Made by a program: the position numbers and the translations under genes
Notes under the pieces: model-generated
The model's input: the letters and a program-made list of their open reading frames with translations, nothing else
The model's database searches: none
Told to the model about the DNA's origin: nothing
Assembly (NCBI GenBank): GCA_031082225.1
Contig: JAVHLG010000030.1
Span: 1 to 51,245 of the forward strand
Direction of reading: 5' to 3'
Length of the DNA: 51,245 nt
Source of the DNA: Desulfovibrionaceae bacterium
GTDB lineage: Bacteria > Desulfobacterota > Desulfovibrionia > Desulfovibrionales > Desulfovibrionaceae
Part shown: positions 43,593 through 51,245 of the stretch, piece after piece
Layout of the letters: the number at the start of each line of letters is the position of its first letter
How positions within the stretch are numbered: the stretch's first letter is position 1

Positions 43593-46500
43593 TCAGGCCG
43601 GGCGTATCTCCAATAGCCCCTGGCCGTAGAGGCGGGCCAGTTCCTTCGTCCGTTCCCGGACGCCCGCCGGGTCATCATGCTTGACGGCCCTGGAGATGTC
43701 CTCCAAAAGCGCGACGCCCCGGGCGAACCCCAGGGTGGCGGCGACGCTTTTAAGGGTGTGGGTGGTGATGCGCAGGGCCTGGACGTCCCCGGCGGCGGCG
43801 GCCTTGTGCAACCTGTCCAGAAGATCCGCGAATTCCTCCAGGGCGGCCTGGAACAGGGGCCTCATGGTCGCATCGTCGATGCCCATGCGCAGTTTGGCCT
43901 GCTGGGTGTCGAAAAGGGGTTCCCGGCCAGGGACGCCGCCCGGGGATCGGGTGAGCAGCCGCTCGATCAGGGCCTCAAGCTCGAAGAAATTGACCGGCTT
44001 GGCCATGTAGTTGTCCATGCCCGCCGCACGGCACTCTTCCCGGGCCTCGGGCAGGACATGGGCGGTCATGGCCACAATCGGCGTGGCGGCGCGGTCCTGT
44101 CCGGCCTCCCCGGTCCGGATGCGCCGGGTGACTTCGATGCCGTCCATGCCCGGCAACTCCAAATCCATGAGCACCACGTCAACGGGCGTCCGGGACAGGG
44201 CGTCCAGGGCCTGGGGACCGTTTTCGGCCACGATGGTCTCGTGTCCCATTTTTTCCAGGTGCAGTTGGGCCACCTTGATGTTGACAGGATTGTCCTCGAC
44301 CAAAAGGATTTTCGCCGTACGAGGCCGGGGCGAAGGCTCGACCGGGGGCCTGGCGGCGGGCAGGGCGGGGGCCGGGACCGGAAGAAAACGGGCCGTGGCC
44401 GTGAAAACGCTTCCCTGGCCTTCCCGGGAGGCGGCCGTGATGTCCCCGCCGAGCATCCGGGCCAGATGGCGGCTGATGGACAGGCCCAGACCCGTTCCGC
44501 CATATTTCTCGGCGTTGGCGTCGTGGGCCTGGATGTAGTCGTCAAAGATGTGCGGCAGCTTGTCCGGGGCGATGCCGATGCCGGTATCCTCCACGACGAA
44601 GGCCAGGGGGATTGTGTCCGCCTCGCCGCCGTCCGGGACCGGCTGCCGCGTCGCTCCCACCGTGATCTCGCCGTGCCCGGTGAATTTCACGGCATTGCCC
44701 ACCAGATTGACAAGGATTTGCCGCAGCCTCCGCCCGTCGCCGTGCAGACGGTCGGGCACGTCCGGCGACAGGCGCAGGCGCAGCGCGACGCCTTTCTCCC
44801 TGGCGCTTAGGGAAAAGGTCTTGATCACCGAGTCCAGCAGCTCGCCCAGGCTGAAATCGGCGTTTTGCGGGACGAGCTTGTCGGCCTCGATCTTGGACAG
44901 ATCCAGGATGTCGTTGAGCAGGTCGAGCAGATGCCCGGCGGCCTGGCGTATGGTGCGGGCGCATTCGTCCTGCTCCGGCGACAGGGTGGTGCGCAAAAGC
45001 ACCTCGGCCATGCCGATGACCGCGTTCATGGGGGTGCGGATCTCGTGGCTGACGTCGGCCAGAAACCGGCTTTTGGCCCGGGAGGCGCGTTCCGCCGCAT
45101 CCCGGGCCAAAAGGAGGTCGTGCTCCAGGGATTTGCGGACCGTGATGTCCACGAAGGCCCCGATGACCCCGGTGACCATTCCGGCCTCATTGTGCAGGGG
45201 CGAGGCGTTGCCGAACAGATGGCGGACGCGGCCGTCGTCGAAACGCATCTCCAGTTCCACGCCGCGAATTTGCGCGTCGTCACGGGCGGCGCGTTGCATG
45301 GGCAGATCCGAATCGGGCATGGGCATGCCCTGGGCGTAGACCTGGAAGTGCCGCGGCGAGGGGGCGTCGCCCGGGGTCAAGGAGAGGTTTTCTCCATGGG
45401 CCATGCCGAGAAATTCGTGGGCCGCGCGGTTGCCGGTGATGGTCCGGCACCGGGGGTCGCGGGATATCCAGACGATGGCCGGGATGGATTCCATAAGCCC
45501 GGCGAGTTCGGCCACGCCTTCGCGCACCCGGCGGTCAAGCTCCGTGGCCAAGAGGCGAAGCTCACGATCCATGCTTTTTTGCTCGGTCACGTCGCGAGCG
45601 ATATGCAGGGCCCCGACAATGGTTCCCTGTCCGTCGCGCAGGGCGTCAAAGCGGATGTCGAAAAATCGCGGCGCGGCGTTTTTTCCCGAGATTTCCTCGG
45701 TGACATGGATTGCCTCCCCGCGCAGGGTCCGTTCCCACAGGGTCGCCGCCCTGGCGCGCTCCGTGGGAAACGCGTCGAGCAGGTCCAAAAGGCTGTCCCC
45801 GATGGCCGGGGTCAGCCCGAAAAGCGCAAAAAATTGCCGGGAAAAGGCCTCATTGTGCAGGATGATCCGGAGCTCCGGATCAAGCGCCACAACGGTATCC
45901 GAGGTGGAATCGATGATGGCCCGGTTCAGGGCGCTCGAGGCCGAAAGCTCCCCGGCCGTCCGGGACAGATCCCTCTCGGCCTGGGCGCGGGCCTGGATCA
46001 TGGCGTTTATGGCCTCGGCCAGTTGTCCGATCTCGTCCCGGCCCTTGCGGGTGGGGGGGATGTCGACCCGGGCGTCCAGATGGCCGTCCTTGATCTTCAG
46101 GGCCAGCTTTTTGATCCGGCGGACGGGCTTTAAGACCGAACGGTCGAAGAAGTAGATGGAAAAGCCCGTGGCGGCGGCCGCAAAGAACAGGATGACCAGC
46201 AGCCGCCGTGTGGATTGGCGGGAGATCTCCCGGGAGTCGTCCAGGAACAGGTCCATGCGCTGCCGGGCCAGGCCCTTCAGGTATTCGGCGTCGGAGGCGA
46301 TGAGGGCGAACAGGGGGCGCAGGCGCTCGTTGTAATAGTCGATCCGGGCCTGGCGGGTCATGACCACGGACTCCATATGCCGCAGATCGCTGATAGAGCG
46401 TTCGTGCTGCTCGAGCAGGCGTCTGGCGTGCAGGGCCTCGTCCCGGGTGAAGGGCCGGGGGATGTCCTGCCGGGCCTGACGCAGGGAGTCCCTGAACAGG

Positions 46501-46754
46501 GCGTCGGCGAGGTCGATTTCCAGGGCGGAGGCGTCGTTGGTATGCGCCAGATCCCTGGCCATGGCGTCGAGCATCCCGGCCGCGTCCGAGATGCGCTCCA
46601 TGGCCTCCAGGACGCGCACCACCCGGGGGATCGTGGCGTCCGCCTCCCGGGTCATGGTCCGGATGGCGCCCAGGGCGTAGATCCAGGCCGACAGCGCCAA
46701 AAGGGCCAGGCTTCCCACGGTGAGGATGTAGCGCCAGCGGATGGTGCCGATCAT
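43593..46754 (-). CDS. Hybrid sensor histidine kinase with receiver and Hpt domains (BarA-type)
   Basis: 1053-aa membrane sensor running a His-Asp-His relay. TM1 at about residues 10-28, a helical periplasmic domain of ~150 residues, TM2 near 183-203 (LLVILFFAAAATGFSIYFF), HAMP, then two PAS-type domains. HisKA has DVSHEIRTPMNAVIG with phospho-His near 567; the ATPase has N-box NLVGNAVKF, VEDTGIGI and GGTGLGLSIS. The receiver (KILLVEDNPVN, MDLELPG with Asp near 863, AMTAH) is followed by an Hpt domain with phospho-His in TTHTLKSVA near 994. No response regulator is adjacent. The signal is unknown. A HAD-like gene lies 75 bp upstream on the same strand. Confidence 0.95.
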   Translation of the reverse strand: MIGTIRWRYILTVGSLALLALSAWIYALGAIRTMTREADATIPRVVRVLEAMERISDAAGMLDAMARDLAHTNDASALEIDLADALFRDSLRQARQDIPRPFTRDEALHARRLLEQHERSISDLRHMESVVMTRQARIDYYNERLRPLFALIASDAEYLKGLARQRMDLFLDDSREISRQSTRRLLVILFFAAAATGFSIYFFDRSVLKPVRRIKKLALKIKDGHLDARVDIPPTRKGRDEIGQLAEAINAMIQARAQAERDLSRTAGELSASSALNRAIIDSTSDTVVALDPELRIILHNEAFSRQFFALFGLTPAIGDSLLDLLDAFPTERARAATLWERTLRGEAIHVTEEISGKNAAPRFFDIRFDALRDGQGTIVGALHIARDVTEQKSMDRELRLLATELDRRVREGVAELAGLMESIPAIVWISRDPRCRTITGNRAAHEFLGMAHGENLSLTPGDAPSPRHFQVYAQGMPMPDSDLPMQRAARDDAQIRGVELEMRFDDGRVRHLFGNASPLHNEAGMVTGVIGAFVDITVRKSLEHDLLLARDAAERASRAKSRFLADVSHEIRTPMNAVIGMAEVLLRTTLSPEQDECARTIRQAAGHLLDLLNDILDLSKIEADKLVPQNADFSLGELLDSVIKTFSLSAREKGVALRLRLSPDVPDRLHGDGRRLRQILVNLVGNAVKFTGHGEITVGATRQPVPDGGEADTIPLAFVVEDTGIGIAPDKLPHIFDDYIQAHDANAEKYGGTGLGLSISRHLARMLGGDITAASREGQGSVFTATARFLPVPAPALPAARPPVEPSPRPRTAKILLVEDNPVNIKVAQLHLEKMGHETIVAENGPQALDALSRTPVDVVLMDLELPGMDGIEVTRRIRTGEAGQDRAATPIVAMTAHVLPEAREECRAAGMDNYMAKPVNFFELEALIERLLTRSPGGVPGREPLFDTQQAKLRMGIDDATMRPLFQAALEEFADLLDRLHKAAAAGDVQALRITTHTLKSVAATLGFARGVALLEDISRAVKHDDPAGVRERTKELARLYGQGLLEIRPA

Positions 46755-46829
46755 GGGCGATGTCCCGTGCGTTCGGAGACGCCAGGGCCAGGTGCGGGCA
46801 GAAAACGGCGTGGCGCTCTCATGATGGGG

Positions 46830-48053
46830 TTATCCGTTGCGGGCCGCCTCTCCCAGAAGGGCCGTCAGTACGTCCGGCGAGGGCAGAAACAGGGCGCTGG
46901 GCAGTTTTCCCCGGATCATGTCCCGCGTCAAGTCGTCGCAGCCAACGAATATGGCCAGGGTTTCCGCACCCCGGGCGGAGGCCGCCAGGGCCATGGGGAT
47001 GTCCGCCGGGGTGTCGCCGCAGGCCAGATGCGGGCCGTTTTCAATGCCAAGGCCCAGGCAGCGGTCCAGATAGGCCACGGCGTCGCCCTTGTCGAAGTCT
47101 TTGATCCCCCCGGCCTCGTCGTCGATGGTCAGGATGATCTCCAGATCAAGTCCCGTATCCTCGATGCGGAAGTGCTCTCCGGCCGGGTCCAGGGAGGCCG
47201 TGATGTCGCGCACGGCGGCCCTGAGTCCCGCGGAGCGGTCCCCGGCCACGGAGCCGTCCATATCCTGGCGGGCCAGGGTGGTCTGGCCGAACTTGCATTG
47301 CAGGCCGGAGCCGATCAGGGTGAACACCTCGTTTTCAGGCTGGTGGACCAGGGCCAGGAGCCTTTCGTTGAGGGCCTTGAGCAGAGCCTTTTTCCGTGGC
47401 GGGATGGGCAGGGCCCCCCGGTTTCCGGCCCGGTCCAGGTATTCCCGGCCCTTGGATGCCCCGTAGACGAAAAGGCCCGAGGGAATGGCCGTGACGTCGA
47501 GAATGCCCGGGCCGCGCAGGGGGGCGGAGGTGAGCATGATGGGCGATTGTGTCCGGCTCATGGCGAAACGGCACAGAAAGACCGCCGAAGAGGCCGACTG
47601 TACGGCCGTGGCGTAGCGTCCGTGATAGGACTGCACCGTGCCGTCGCGGTCGGTGAAGAAACAGTTGAATTGGCGGTCTCCCAGAAACCGCCGCCCGGCC
47701 TCCAGATGGTCGTCGAAGCCGTCGATCTCGCGGGCCAGATGGCGCATGAGGGCCTGCTCCCCGGACTGGAGGAAGATCAGATCCTTGGAGAGTTCCTTGC
47801 GTTCCTGAGCAAGATCGACGTTCAGGGTGCGGCCGTCCGGCAAAAGCAGTTGCGTCATGGCACCCTGTCCGGGCGTGGGGGCCAGTCCGGTCAGGACGGC
47901 TTCCAGGTGGACGGCGTGGGCGGGGTCCGGGGTGCGGCCGTCCAGAATCTCGCGTACGGCCGTGGTGCGGATGGCCTGGGTGGCCTCCATGGCCGCGAAC
48001 AACTGGGCCAGGGTTTCGATGTCCTGCGGCGCGGGGGGGGAGGCGTGCATCAT
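46830..48053 (-). CDS. HAD-like phosphatase-related protein (trehalose-phosphatase-like), function unclear
   Basis: 407 aa. Two HAD-superfamily signatures are visible: FFTDRDGTV near residues 131-139 (motif I D-x-D-G-T) and ACGDTPADIPMAL near 343-355 (motif IV, as in trehalose-6-phosphate phosphatase and related sugar phosphatases). The N-terminal ~125 residues are helical and unlike the standard family. A SASSAVFLCRFA stretch follows motif I. A sugar-phosphate phosphatase role is plausible, but the substrate cannot be read from sequence, and no trehalose synthase gene is nearby. It is the first gene of a leftward pair with the hybrid kinase. ATG 48053 was taken as start; 289 bp separates it from the divergent DHH gene. 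Confidence 0.7.
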   Translation of the reverse strand: MMHASPPAPQDIETLAQLFAAMEATQAIRTTAVREILDGRTPDPAHAVHLEAVLTGLAPTPGQGAMTQLLLPDGRTLNVDLAQERKELSKDLIFLQSGEQALMRHLAREIDGFDDHLEAGRRFLGDRQFNCFFTDRDGTVQSYHGRYATAVQSASSAVFLCRFAMSRTQSPIMLTSAPLRGPGILDVTAIPSGLFVYGASKGREYLDRAGNRGALPIPPRKKALLKALNERLLALVHQPENEVFTLIGSGLQCKFGQTTLARQDMDGSVAGDRSAGLRAAVRDITASLDPAGEHFRIEDTGLDLEIILTIDDEAGGIKDFDKGDAVAYLDRCLGLGIENGPHLACGDTPADIPMALAASARGAETLAIFVGCDDLTRDMIRGKLPSALFLPSPDVLTALLGEAARNG

Positions 48054-48342
48054 CGTGTCAATGCTCCATAAAACGGACCACGGGGGTGTCCGGAGAAGGA
48101 TTGCTGGACATAGGCCTGTGGCGTCGATCAGGAGGGTGCGCCGATGAGTATTTCACACGAAAAACCGGGGCATGGCAAATGAAACCCCGCAGGGACGTCC
48201 CCAGGCCCGGGGCGTGACGCACATGCGGACGGCGCGGAACGAAGGCCCGCCGCTTTTCGCCAGTTGTCAGCCGCAGGACCATGCGTTACCGTGACAAGCG
48301 CCGTCACCGGTCCATCTCGCACCCCACCAGCCGGAGGAGAAC

Positions 48343-49260
48343 ATGCGCCTTCTGACCCGATCCGACTTCGACGGACTCATCTGCGCCGTGCTGCTCAAAG
48401 AAGCGGGCATCATGGACGACTGGAAATTCGTCCACCCCAAGGACGTCCAGGACGGCAAGGTGACTGCCTGCGACACCGACATCCTGGCCAACGTGCCCTA
48501 CTCCCCGGGATGCGGCCTGTGGTTCGACCACCATTCCAGCGAACAGGAGCGCCTGGACTTCAATTTCTCCTTCCAGGGCGTCTCCCGCCTGGCCCCGAGC
48601 TGCGCCCGGGTCATCTGGGACTATTACGGCGGCCACAAGACCTTTTCTCCGCGCTTCGACGCCATGCTCGACTACGTGGACCGTTGCGACTCGGGCAACC
48701 TGACCGTGGCGGAAGTCGAGAATCCCACGGGATGGATCCTTTTGAGCTTTCTCATGGACCCGCGCACGGGCCTGGGACGCTATCGGGACTACCGCATCAG
48801 CAACTATCAGCTCATGGAAAAGCTGGTGGAGATGTGCCGCATGGAGGATGTGGAGACCATCCTCAAAGACCCCGACGTGGCGGAGCGCATCCAGCGGTAT
48901 TTCGAACAGGACGAACTGTTTCGGGGCATGATCAGGAAACGGGCCACGGTGCACGGCAACGTGATCCTGCTGGATCTCCGGCAGCAGGACGAGATCTACA
49001 CCGGAAACCGGTTCGTGGTCTACACCATGTTCCCGGACTGCAACGTCAGCGTCCAGGTCATCTGGGGCAAGCTCAAGCAAAACACCGTCATCACCGTGGG
49101 CCACAGCATCACCAACCGCACCTGCACAACGGACGTGGGCGCGCTCATGCTGGAATACGGCGGCGGCGGACACGCCAAGGTCGGCACCTGTCAGGTGGAC
49201 ACGGCCATTGCCGAGGACGCCCTGGCCGACATCATGGCCCGGCTGCAGAAAAACGGATGA
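48343..49260 (+). CDS. DHH-family phosphoesterase (exopolyphosphatase/nanoRNase-like)
   Basis: Metal-dependent phosphoesterase, 305 aa. DHH domain: SDFDGLICA at the N-terminus (motif I), CDTDIL, DHHSSE at 62-67 (motif III) and DYVDRCDSG. DHHA1 domain near the C-terminus with GGGGHAKVGTCQV. Substrates in the family include c-di-AMP, pGpG, oligoribonucleotides, phosphoadenosine phosphate (PAP) and polyphosphate; which applies here is unknown. SD GGAGGAGAAC ends right before ATG 48343. The stop overlaps lipB by 4 bp (ATGA). Confidence 0.9.
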   Translation: MRLLTRSDFDGLICAVLLKEAGIMDDWKFVHPKDVQDGKVTACDTDILANVPYSPGCGLWFDHHSSEQERLDFNFSFQGVSRLAPSCARVIWDYYGGHKTFSPRFDAMLDYVDRCDSGNLTVAEVENPTGWILLSFLMDPRTGLGRYRDYRISNYQLMEKLVEMCRMEDVETILKDPDVAERIQRYFEQDELFRGMIRKRATVHGNVILLDLRQQDEIYTGNRFVVYTMFPDCNVSVQVIWGKLKQNTVITVGHSITNRTCTTDVGALMLEYGGGGHAKVGTCQVDTAIAEDALADIMARLQKNG

Positions 49261-49916
49261 ACATTCCTGAGGCGGCCCCGGGCGTCGGCGATCTCGACCT
49301 GCGTTTCCCGGGGCGCGTGGACTTCGCCGAGGCCATGGTCCTCCAGCAGCGCGCGGCCGAGGCCCTCAAGGTCGGCGGCGGGGTGGGCACGATCTTTGTG
49401 CTGGAGCATCCGCCGGTCATCACCCTTGGGGCGAATAAAAAGCTCAACATGGTGCTGGCCGCCCCTGTCGGCGTGCCCGTGATCCAGACCGACCGGGGCG
49501 GCGGGGCCACGGCCCACGAGCCCGGGCAACTGGTCATCTATCCCGTGGTGCACCTGCGCCGCCTGGGCCTTGGGGTCAAGGCCTTCGTTTCGCGCATCCT
49601 TGCCGCCGGGGCCACGCTTTTGGCGGAGATGGGCCTGGCCGCCGAACCCCGCCTGGACCCCCTGGGCCTGTGGGTGGATGGCCGCAAGATCGCCTCCATG
49701 GGCATCCACGTCTCGCGCTTCGTGACCACCCACGGCCTGGCCATCAACCTCGTCAACGACCTGTCGCTTTTTTCGGCCATGGTCCCCTGCGGCCTGCATG
49801 ACGTGCGCATGACCTCCGCCGCCCGGGAACTGGGCCGCGACGTGGACATGGCGGCCAGCACCCGGCGCATGGCCGAACTGGCGGCCGTGGCCCTTTGCCC
49901 GGACAACCTCCCGTGA
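49257..49916 (+). CDS. lipB: Octanoyl-[acyl-carrier protein]:protein octanoyltransferase
   Basis: Transfers octanoyl groups from ACP to lipoyl domains, the step before lipoyl synthase. Motifs: EHPPVITLG, RGGGATAHEPGQLVIYPV, catalytic Lys144 in GRKIASMGIHVSRFVTTHG, and catalytic Cys178 in VPCGLHDV. 219 aa, typical. The start overlaps the DHH gene stop and the stop overlaps queA (GTGA), so DHH-lipB-queA form one coupled unit. lipA lies about 40 kb upstream in the window. Confidence 0.96.
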   Translation: MNIPEAAPGVGDLDLRFPGRVDFAEAMVLQQRAAEALKVGGGVGTIFVLEHPPVITLGANKKLNMVLAAPVGVPVIQTDRGGGATAHEPGQLVIYPVVHLRRLGLGVKAFVSRILAAGATLLAEMGLAAEPRLDPLGLWVDGRKIASMGIHVSRFVTTHGLAINLVNDLSLFSAMVPCGLHDVRMTSAARELGRDVDMAASTRRMAELAAVALCPDNLP

Positions 49917-51091
49917 CCCCGGATATCCCCGTCGCTCGCGGTTGCCCCGGTTCCCCCGCCGCCCCGCAGGTTTCCGACCCCGACTGCCCGGACCGCCCAG
50001 ACGGCGTTCCCGCCGACTGTGACCTGGGAACCTACCAGTTCCATCTGCCGCCGGACCTGATCGCCCAGCGCCCCCTGCCGCAGCGCGACGCCTCGCGGCT
50101 CATGCTCCTTTCCCGGGAAACCGGCCGCACCAGGCAGTCCCGGTTCGCCGACCTGCCGGACCTTCTGCCGCCAGACGCGCTGCTTGTGGCCAACAACACC
50201 AAGGTGGCCCCGGTGCGCCTGTTCGGACGCAAGAAAACCGGCGGGGCCGTGGAGTTTTTGCTGCTCACGCCGCCCGTGCTCCTGTCCGCCGCGCCCGACC
50301 CCGGGCGCCCCGGCCGTCGGACCGCCCGGGCCGTGGGCCTGTTGCGCGCCGCCAAGGCCCCCAAACCCGGCGACGTGGTGGCCTTTTCCGACGACCTGTC
50401 CCTGACCGTGGTCTCGCGCGGCGAGTTCGGCCAGGCCGCGGTCATGCTGTCTTATTCCGGCCATCTGCCCGACATTCTCGACGCCATCGGGCACATGCCC
50501 CTGCCGCCCTACATCAAGCGCCCCGACGAGAGCGCCGACGCCTCGCGCTACCAGACCGTCTACGCCCGGCCCGACAAGCCCGGCTCGGCGGCCGCGCCCA
50601 CGGCCGGGCTGCATTTCACCCCGGCCATGCGCCGGGCTCTGGAAGAGCGCGGCTTCGAATGGGCCGAGGTCACGCTGCATGTGGGCTACGGCACCTTCAG
50701 CCCGGTGCGCGTCACGGACATCCGCGACCACGACATGCACCGCGAACATCTGGAGATTCCCCCGGAAACCGCCGCCGCCGTCGCCCGGGCCAAATCCGAA
50801 GGCCGGCCGGTCATCGCCGTGGGCACCACCTCCGTGCGCGCCCTGGAAGGGGCCTTCGCCGCCACCGGAACCATCGCCCCCTTCGTCGGCGCAACCGACA
50901 TCTTCCTGCGCCCCGGGTCCACTTTTCAGGTCATCGACGGTCTGTTCACCAATTTTCATTTGCCTGGATCAACCCTGCTGATTATGATATGCGCTCTGGC
51001 CGGAACAGAGCATGTCCTTTCGGCTTACCACGAGGCCATCACCGCCGGGTTCCGCTTCTTCTCCTACGGCGACGCCATGTTGATCGTATGA
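49913..51091 (+). CDS. queA: S-adenosylmethionine:tRNA ribosyltransferase-isomerase
   Basis: Makes epoxyqueuosine in tRNA anticodons by adding the ribosyl part of SAM to preQ1. Family sequence is seen from DLGTYQFHLPPDLIAQRPLPQRDASRLM onwards, then NNTKVAPVRLFG, LPPYIKR, TVYARPDKPGSAAAPTAGLHFT, THVGYGTF-like (here LHVGYGTFSPVR) and NFHLPGSTLLIM. The start is GTG 49913, in GTGA overlap with lipB. This gives ~35 unusual Pro/Asp/Cys-rich residues ahead of the normal N-terminus. A TTG at 49895 would extend further into lipB. Length about 392 aa. Confidence 0.95.
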   Translation: MTPDIPVARGCPGSPAAPQVSDPDCPDRPDGVPADCDLGTYQFHLPPDLIAQRPLPQRDASRLMLLSRETGRTRQSRFADLPDLLPPDALLVANNTKVAPVRLFGRKKTGGAVEFLLLTPPVLLSAAPDPGRPGRRTARAVGLLRAAKAPKPGDVVAFSDDLSLTVVSRGEFGQAAVMLSYSGHLPDILDAIGHMPLPPYIKRPDESADASRYQTVYARPDKPGSAAAPTAGLHFTPAMRRALEERGFEWAEVTLHVGYGTFSPVRVTDIRDHDMHREHLEIPPETAAAVARAKSEGRPVIAVGTTSVRALEGAFAATGTIAPFVGATDIFLRPGSTFQVIDGLFTNFHLPGSTLLIMICALAGTEHVLSAYHEAITAGFRFFSYGDAMLIV

Positions 51092-51245
51092 GGGAGCCCC
51101 CGGGAGGGGGGCGGCAGCCCCGGGAAGGAGGCTGCCGCCTCCTCCACCAGGGGCAGCACGTCCACCGGCCCGGTCTTCCAGTCCAAGGTCCCGGCCTCCA
51201 GCCGGGTCAGGTCCAGCACGTCGTCGATGAGGGCGGTGAGGCGCC
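51064..51245 (-). pseudogene. C-terminal fragment of a histidine-kinase-like gene, running off the right edge
   Basis: Reading the minus strand from the edge, the frame gives RLTALIDDVLDLTRLEAGT, the second helix of a HisKA dimerisation domain, then WKTGPVDVLPLVEEAAASF, where the ATPase domain should begin. Instead it turns Pro/Gly-rich and stops at 51064-51066, inside the 3' end of queA. The ATP-binding domain is therefore missing. It is either a truncated kinase gene or an intact one ending unusually; the N-terminal part lies outside the window. Confidence 0.55.
51110..51139 (+). terminator. Possible queA terminator hairpin
   Basis: GGCGGCAGCC (51110-51119) pairs perfectly with GGCTGCCGCC (51130-51139) with a 10-nt loop, 18 bp after the queA stop. 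There is no T-run afterwards. It overlaps the leftward kinase-like fragment. Confidence 0.45.

Noticed and set aside
1-51245. tRNA, rRNA or riboswitch genes
   Set aside because: No cloverleaf, TTCGAA-type T-loop context or recognisable riboswitch core was noticed by eye. A covariance-model scan would be needed to exclude small RNAs.

Overview
The window comes from a high-GC sulfate-reducing deltaproteobacterium of the Desulfovibrio type (Desulfovibrionaceae). The main evidence is a complete qrcABCD operon, which encodes the periplasm-facing menaquinone reductase typical of sulfate reducers. Multihaem c-type cytochromes, Pta-AckA acetate/energy metabolism and a dense set of signalling proteins (chemoreceptor, GGDEF/EAL proteins, hybrid histidine kinase) fit this. 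No rRNA, tRNA or CRISPR array was recognised.

Layout. 1-4.6 kb: a chemoreceptor converging, with a 127-bp 3' overlap, on an L,D-transpeptidase, then an NlpC/P60 lipoprotein. 5.0-11.8 kb: a rightward run of a 2Fe-2S/ASKHA protein, an Rsm22-type methyltransferase with internal 27-bp repeats, lipA, rfbC and a manC-type enzyme. 11.9-16.8 kb: qrcABCD behind a near-consensus promoter, closed by a good terminator. 16.8-17.5 kb: gene-poor DNA with the probable right end of a decayed IS21-family element. 17.5-20.4 kb: a leftward mlaE-D-C-A lipid-transport operon with no mlaF ATPase. 20.6-26.5 kb: a tetrahaem cytochrome and two tandem c-di-GMP proteins. 26.7-30.6 kb: a TetR regulator with tandem palindromic operators leading a YbhG/YbhF/YbhS-like drug-efflux operon. 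30.8-35.1 kb: a GNAT enzyme; a leftward esterase (TesA-like), coaX and hotdog thioesterase group; and a rightward LolD/YbbA-like ATPase, small membrane protein and rnhA. 35.1-35.8 kb: degenerate G-rich repeats and a cysteine-rich exported protein.

36.0-43.4 kb is the most unusual part. An ATP-grasp enzyme and an HPr-kinase-like protein overlap by 4 bp. They are followed on the same strand by a 2-Cys peroxiredoxin, pta, ackA and a CofD/YvcK-like protein. From memory, the ATP-grasp, HprK-related kinase and CofD-like trio matches the named but functionally uncharacterised 'GAK system'. Its placement around the acetyl-phosphate enzymes and a peroxidase is the best candidate here for an undescribed system.

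43.6-48.1 kb: a tripartite hybrid histidine kinase and a HAD-like protein, leftward. 48.3-51.1 kb: a DHH phosphoesterase, lipB and queA, coupled by 4-bp overlaps. The right edge carries a leftward frame that reads like a histidine-kinase dimerisation helix but stops before any ATPase domain.

Most gene starts were chosen from Shine-Dalgarno (SD) position, signal peptides and overlaps. Family assignments rest on motifs read by eye; no database search was run.
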